The translations under genes and the position numbers were made by a program. This document shows, in pieces, positions 15,140 to 15,720 of a stretch of DNA of 15,720 nucleotides; the first letter of the stretch is position 1; each line of letters opens with the position of its first letter. Source of the DNA: JAZDJJ01 sp043804035 (GTDB lineage: Bacteria > Bacteroidota > Bacteroidia > Palsa-948); the NCBI GenBank assembly GCA_043804035.1, contig JAZDJJ010000058.1, positions 1 through 15,720 on the forward strand. The letters are read 5' to 3'. The notes below the pieces were generated by a model. The model saw only the letters and a list, made by a program, of their open reading frames with translations. It ran no database searches and was not told the DNA's origin.

Positions 15140-15620
15140 TTAGTAATTTAAATTCAATCTATGAATAGCCGTATCTCCTTTAAATTTAAACTCAAAGATT
15201 TCATTATAAAATTTTTCGTTAACTATTTCTTTGGACAAGTTACTACTTGAAAAGGTTCCTAATTTGGATTTTTTCCAAATCCATTCTCCAGACAGTTTAA
15301 TTTTAAGAATATTAAAATTGATGGTATTTGTAGTTATTAAGAAATCTTTTGTAATAAAACAAACATGTGTATTATTTTCTGACCAAATAATTTTTTGGAT
15401 AAAATCAACATCTTCAGATAATTTATCAATGTAAAAAAAAAATATTAGATTTATTTTCACCAATGTATATTGTTTGATTTGGACCATCAAATGAAAAATA
15501 TTCAACAACAAATGCTTCATATTTTCCATCCTTTGAATTTTCAGTTTTAATTATTTGGGGTTTAGTATAAAAATAGGTTAAAACTAAAACAATAATAACA
15601 ATAATACAGGACTTACGCAA
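15140..15620 (-). pseudogene. Frameshifted small exported protein of unknown function
   Basis: Two minus-strand frames join at a run of ten T (coding strand; A at 15433-15442). The first (15620 to 15426) gives a membrane anchor or signal, CIIVIIVLVLTYFYTKP, then SKDGKYEAFVVEYFSFDGPNQTIYIGENKSN. The second continues YIDKLSEDVDFIQKIIWSE and runs to 15140. Removing one T would fuse them into about 158 residues. SKDGKYEAF followed later by IIWSENNTHVCFIT has the look of one or two PD40/WD40-like beta repeats. I cannot name a function. The apparent start is TTG at 15620, inside the end of MITE-like element B (LRKS-like MRKS), so the original start may have been displaced. It could be a pseudogene, a slippage-switched gene or a sequencing error. 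Confidence 0.6.
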
Positions 15621-15720
15621 GAAATATCACGAAAGTCATTTTTTTAGTAGTGGTTCTTTATTGAGATGGCGGGTCAAGCCCGCCATGACGAACTAAATAG
15701 ATAAAGATTTTGCGTAAGTC
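15609..15720. mobile_element. MITE-like element B (GACTTACGCAAGA-type ends)
   Basis: The left end is GGACTTACGCAAGA at 15609-15622 and the right end TGCGTAAGTC at 15711-15720, cut by the window edge. The first 35 or so bases match element A. The centre holds a separate hairpin, ATGGCGGG (15666-15673) / CCCGCCAT (15679-15686), absent from A. It is non-coding. Confidence 0.7.

Overview
The window looks like an AT-rich, repeat-laden stretch of a Bacteroidota genome, probably from an uncultivated environmental lineage. Three things point there. Several genes are preceded by matches to the Bacteroidota -7 promoter box TAnnTTTG, and I see no clear Shine-Dalgarno sites. One gene encodes a lipoprotein whose cysteine is followed by lysines, a style common in that phylum. 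Gaps between genes are filled with short palindromic and inverted-repeat elements of the kind abundant in such genomes. Placement below phylum is not possible from the sequence alone.

Layout. Positions 1-1900: a REP-like repeat, a promoter, and a two-gene type II-like restriction-modification pair (N4/N6 DNA methyltransferase, then a small probable PD-(D/E)xK nuclease, overlapping by ATGA). Positions 1946-3813: remnants of housekeeping genes, with ribF carrying a frameshift and a stop codon, an exported leucine-rich-repeat protein overlapping its end, and a solitary thiS. Positions 3814-4035: repeats separating convergent genes. Positions 4036-10373 (minus strand): a complete type I restriction-modification operon hsdM-hsdS-hsdR. 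A REP-associated tyrosine transposase (RAYT) gene sits between hsdS and hsdR, and the hsdR start lies 3 nt after its stop. An inverted-repeat element lies directly upstream of hsdM. Positions 10564-11367 (minus): a lipoprotein of unknown function. Positions 11475-13439 (plus): nucleotide-sugar genes, rfbA plus an extended SDR epimerase or dehydratase. Positions 13438-15720: repeat-dominated sequence with a broken HTH regulator, an OmpA-domain envelope protein flanked by 57-bp direct repeats, and a frameshifted small exported protein.

How the parts relate. The two restriction-modification systems make this a small defence cluster. The most striking structure concerns the RAYT. Three near-perfect palindromes with an AAAATTTT core and a (G/A)TAGGG leader lie inside coding sequence, two in the RAYT and one in hsdR. 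All are read in the same frame and orientation, giving the peptide N-(V/I)-G-x-x-N-F. Their arms differ between copies but stay self-complementary, as expected if the hairpin is what is maintained. They look like REP-type elements inserted into genes without breaking them, next to the transposase family known to act on REP hairpins.

Elsewhere, two further repeat families abut or reshape genes: one with TCATTGCGA/TCGCAATGA ends and one with GACTTACGCAAGA ends. They supply the apparent start codon of the OmpA-domain gene, an apparent start codon of the last gene, the stop region of the epimerase and both ends of the HTH reading frame. I found no tRNA, rRNA or CRISPR array.
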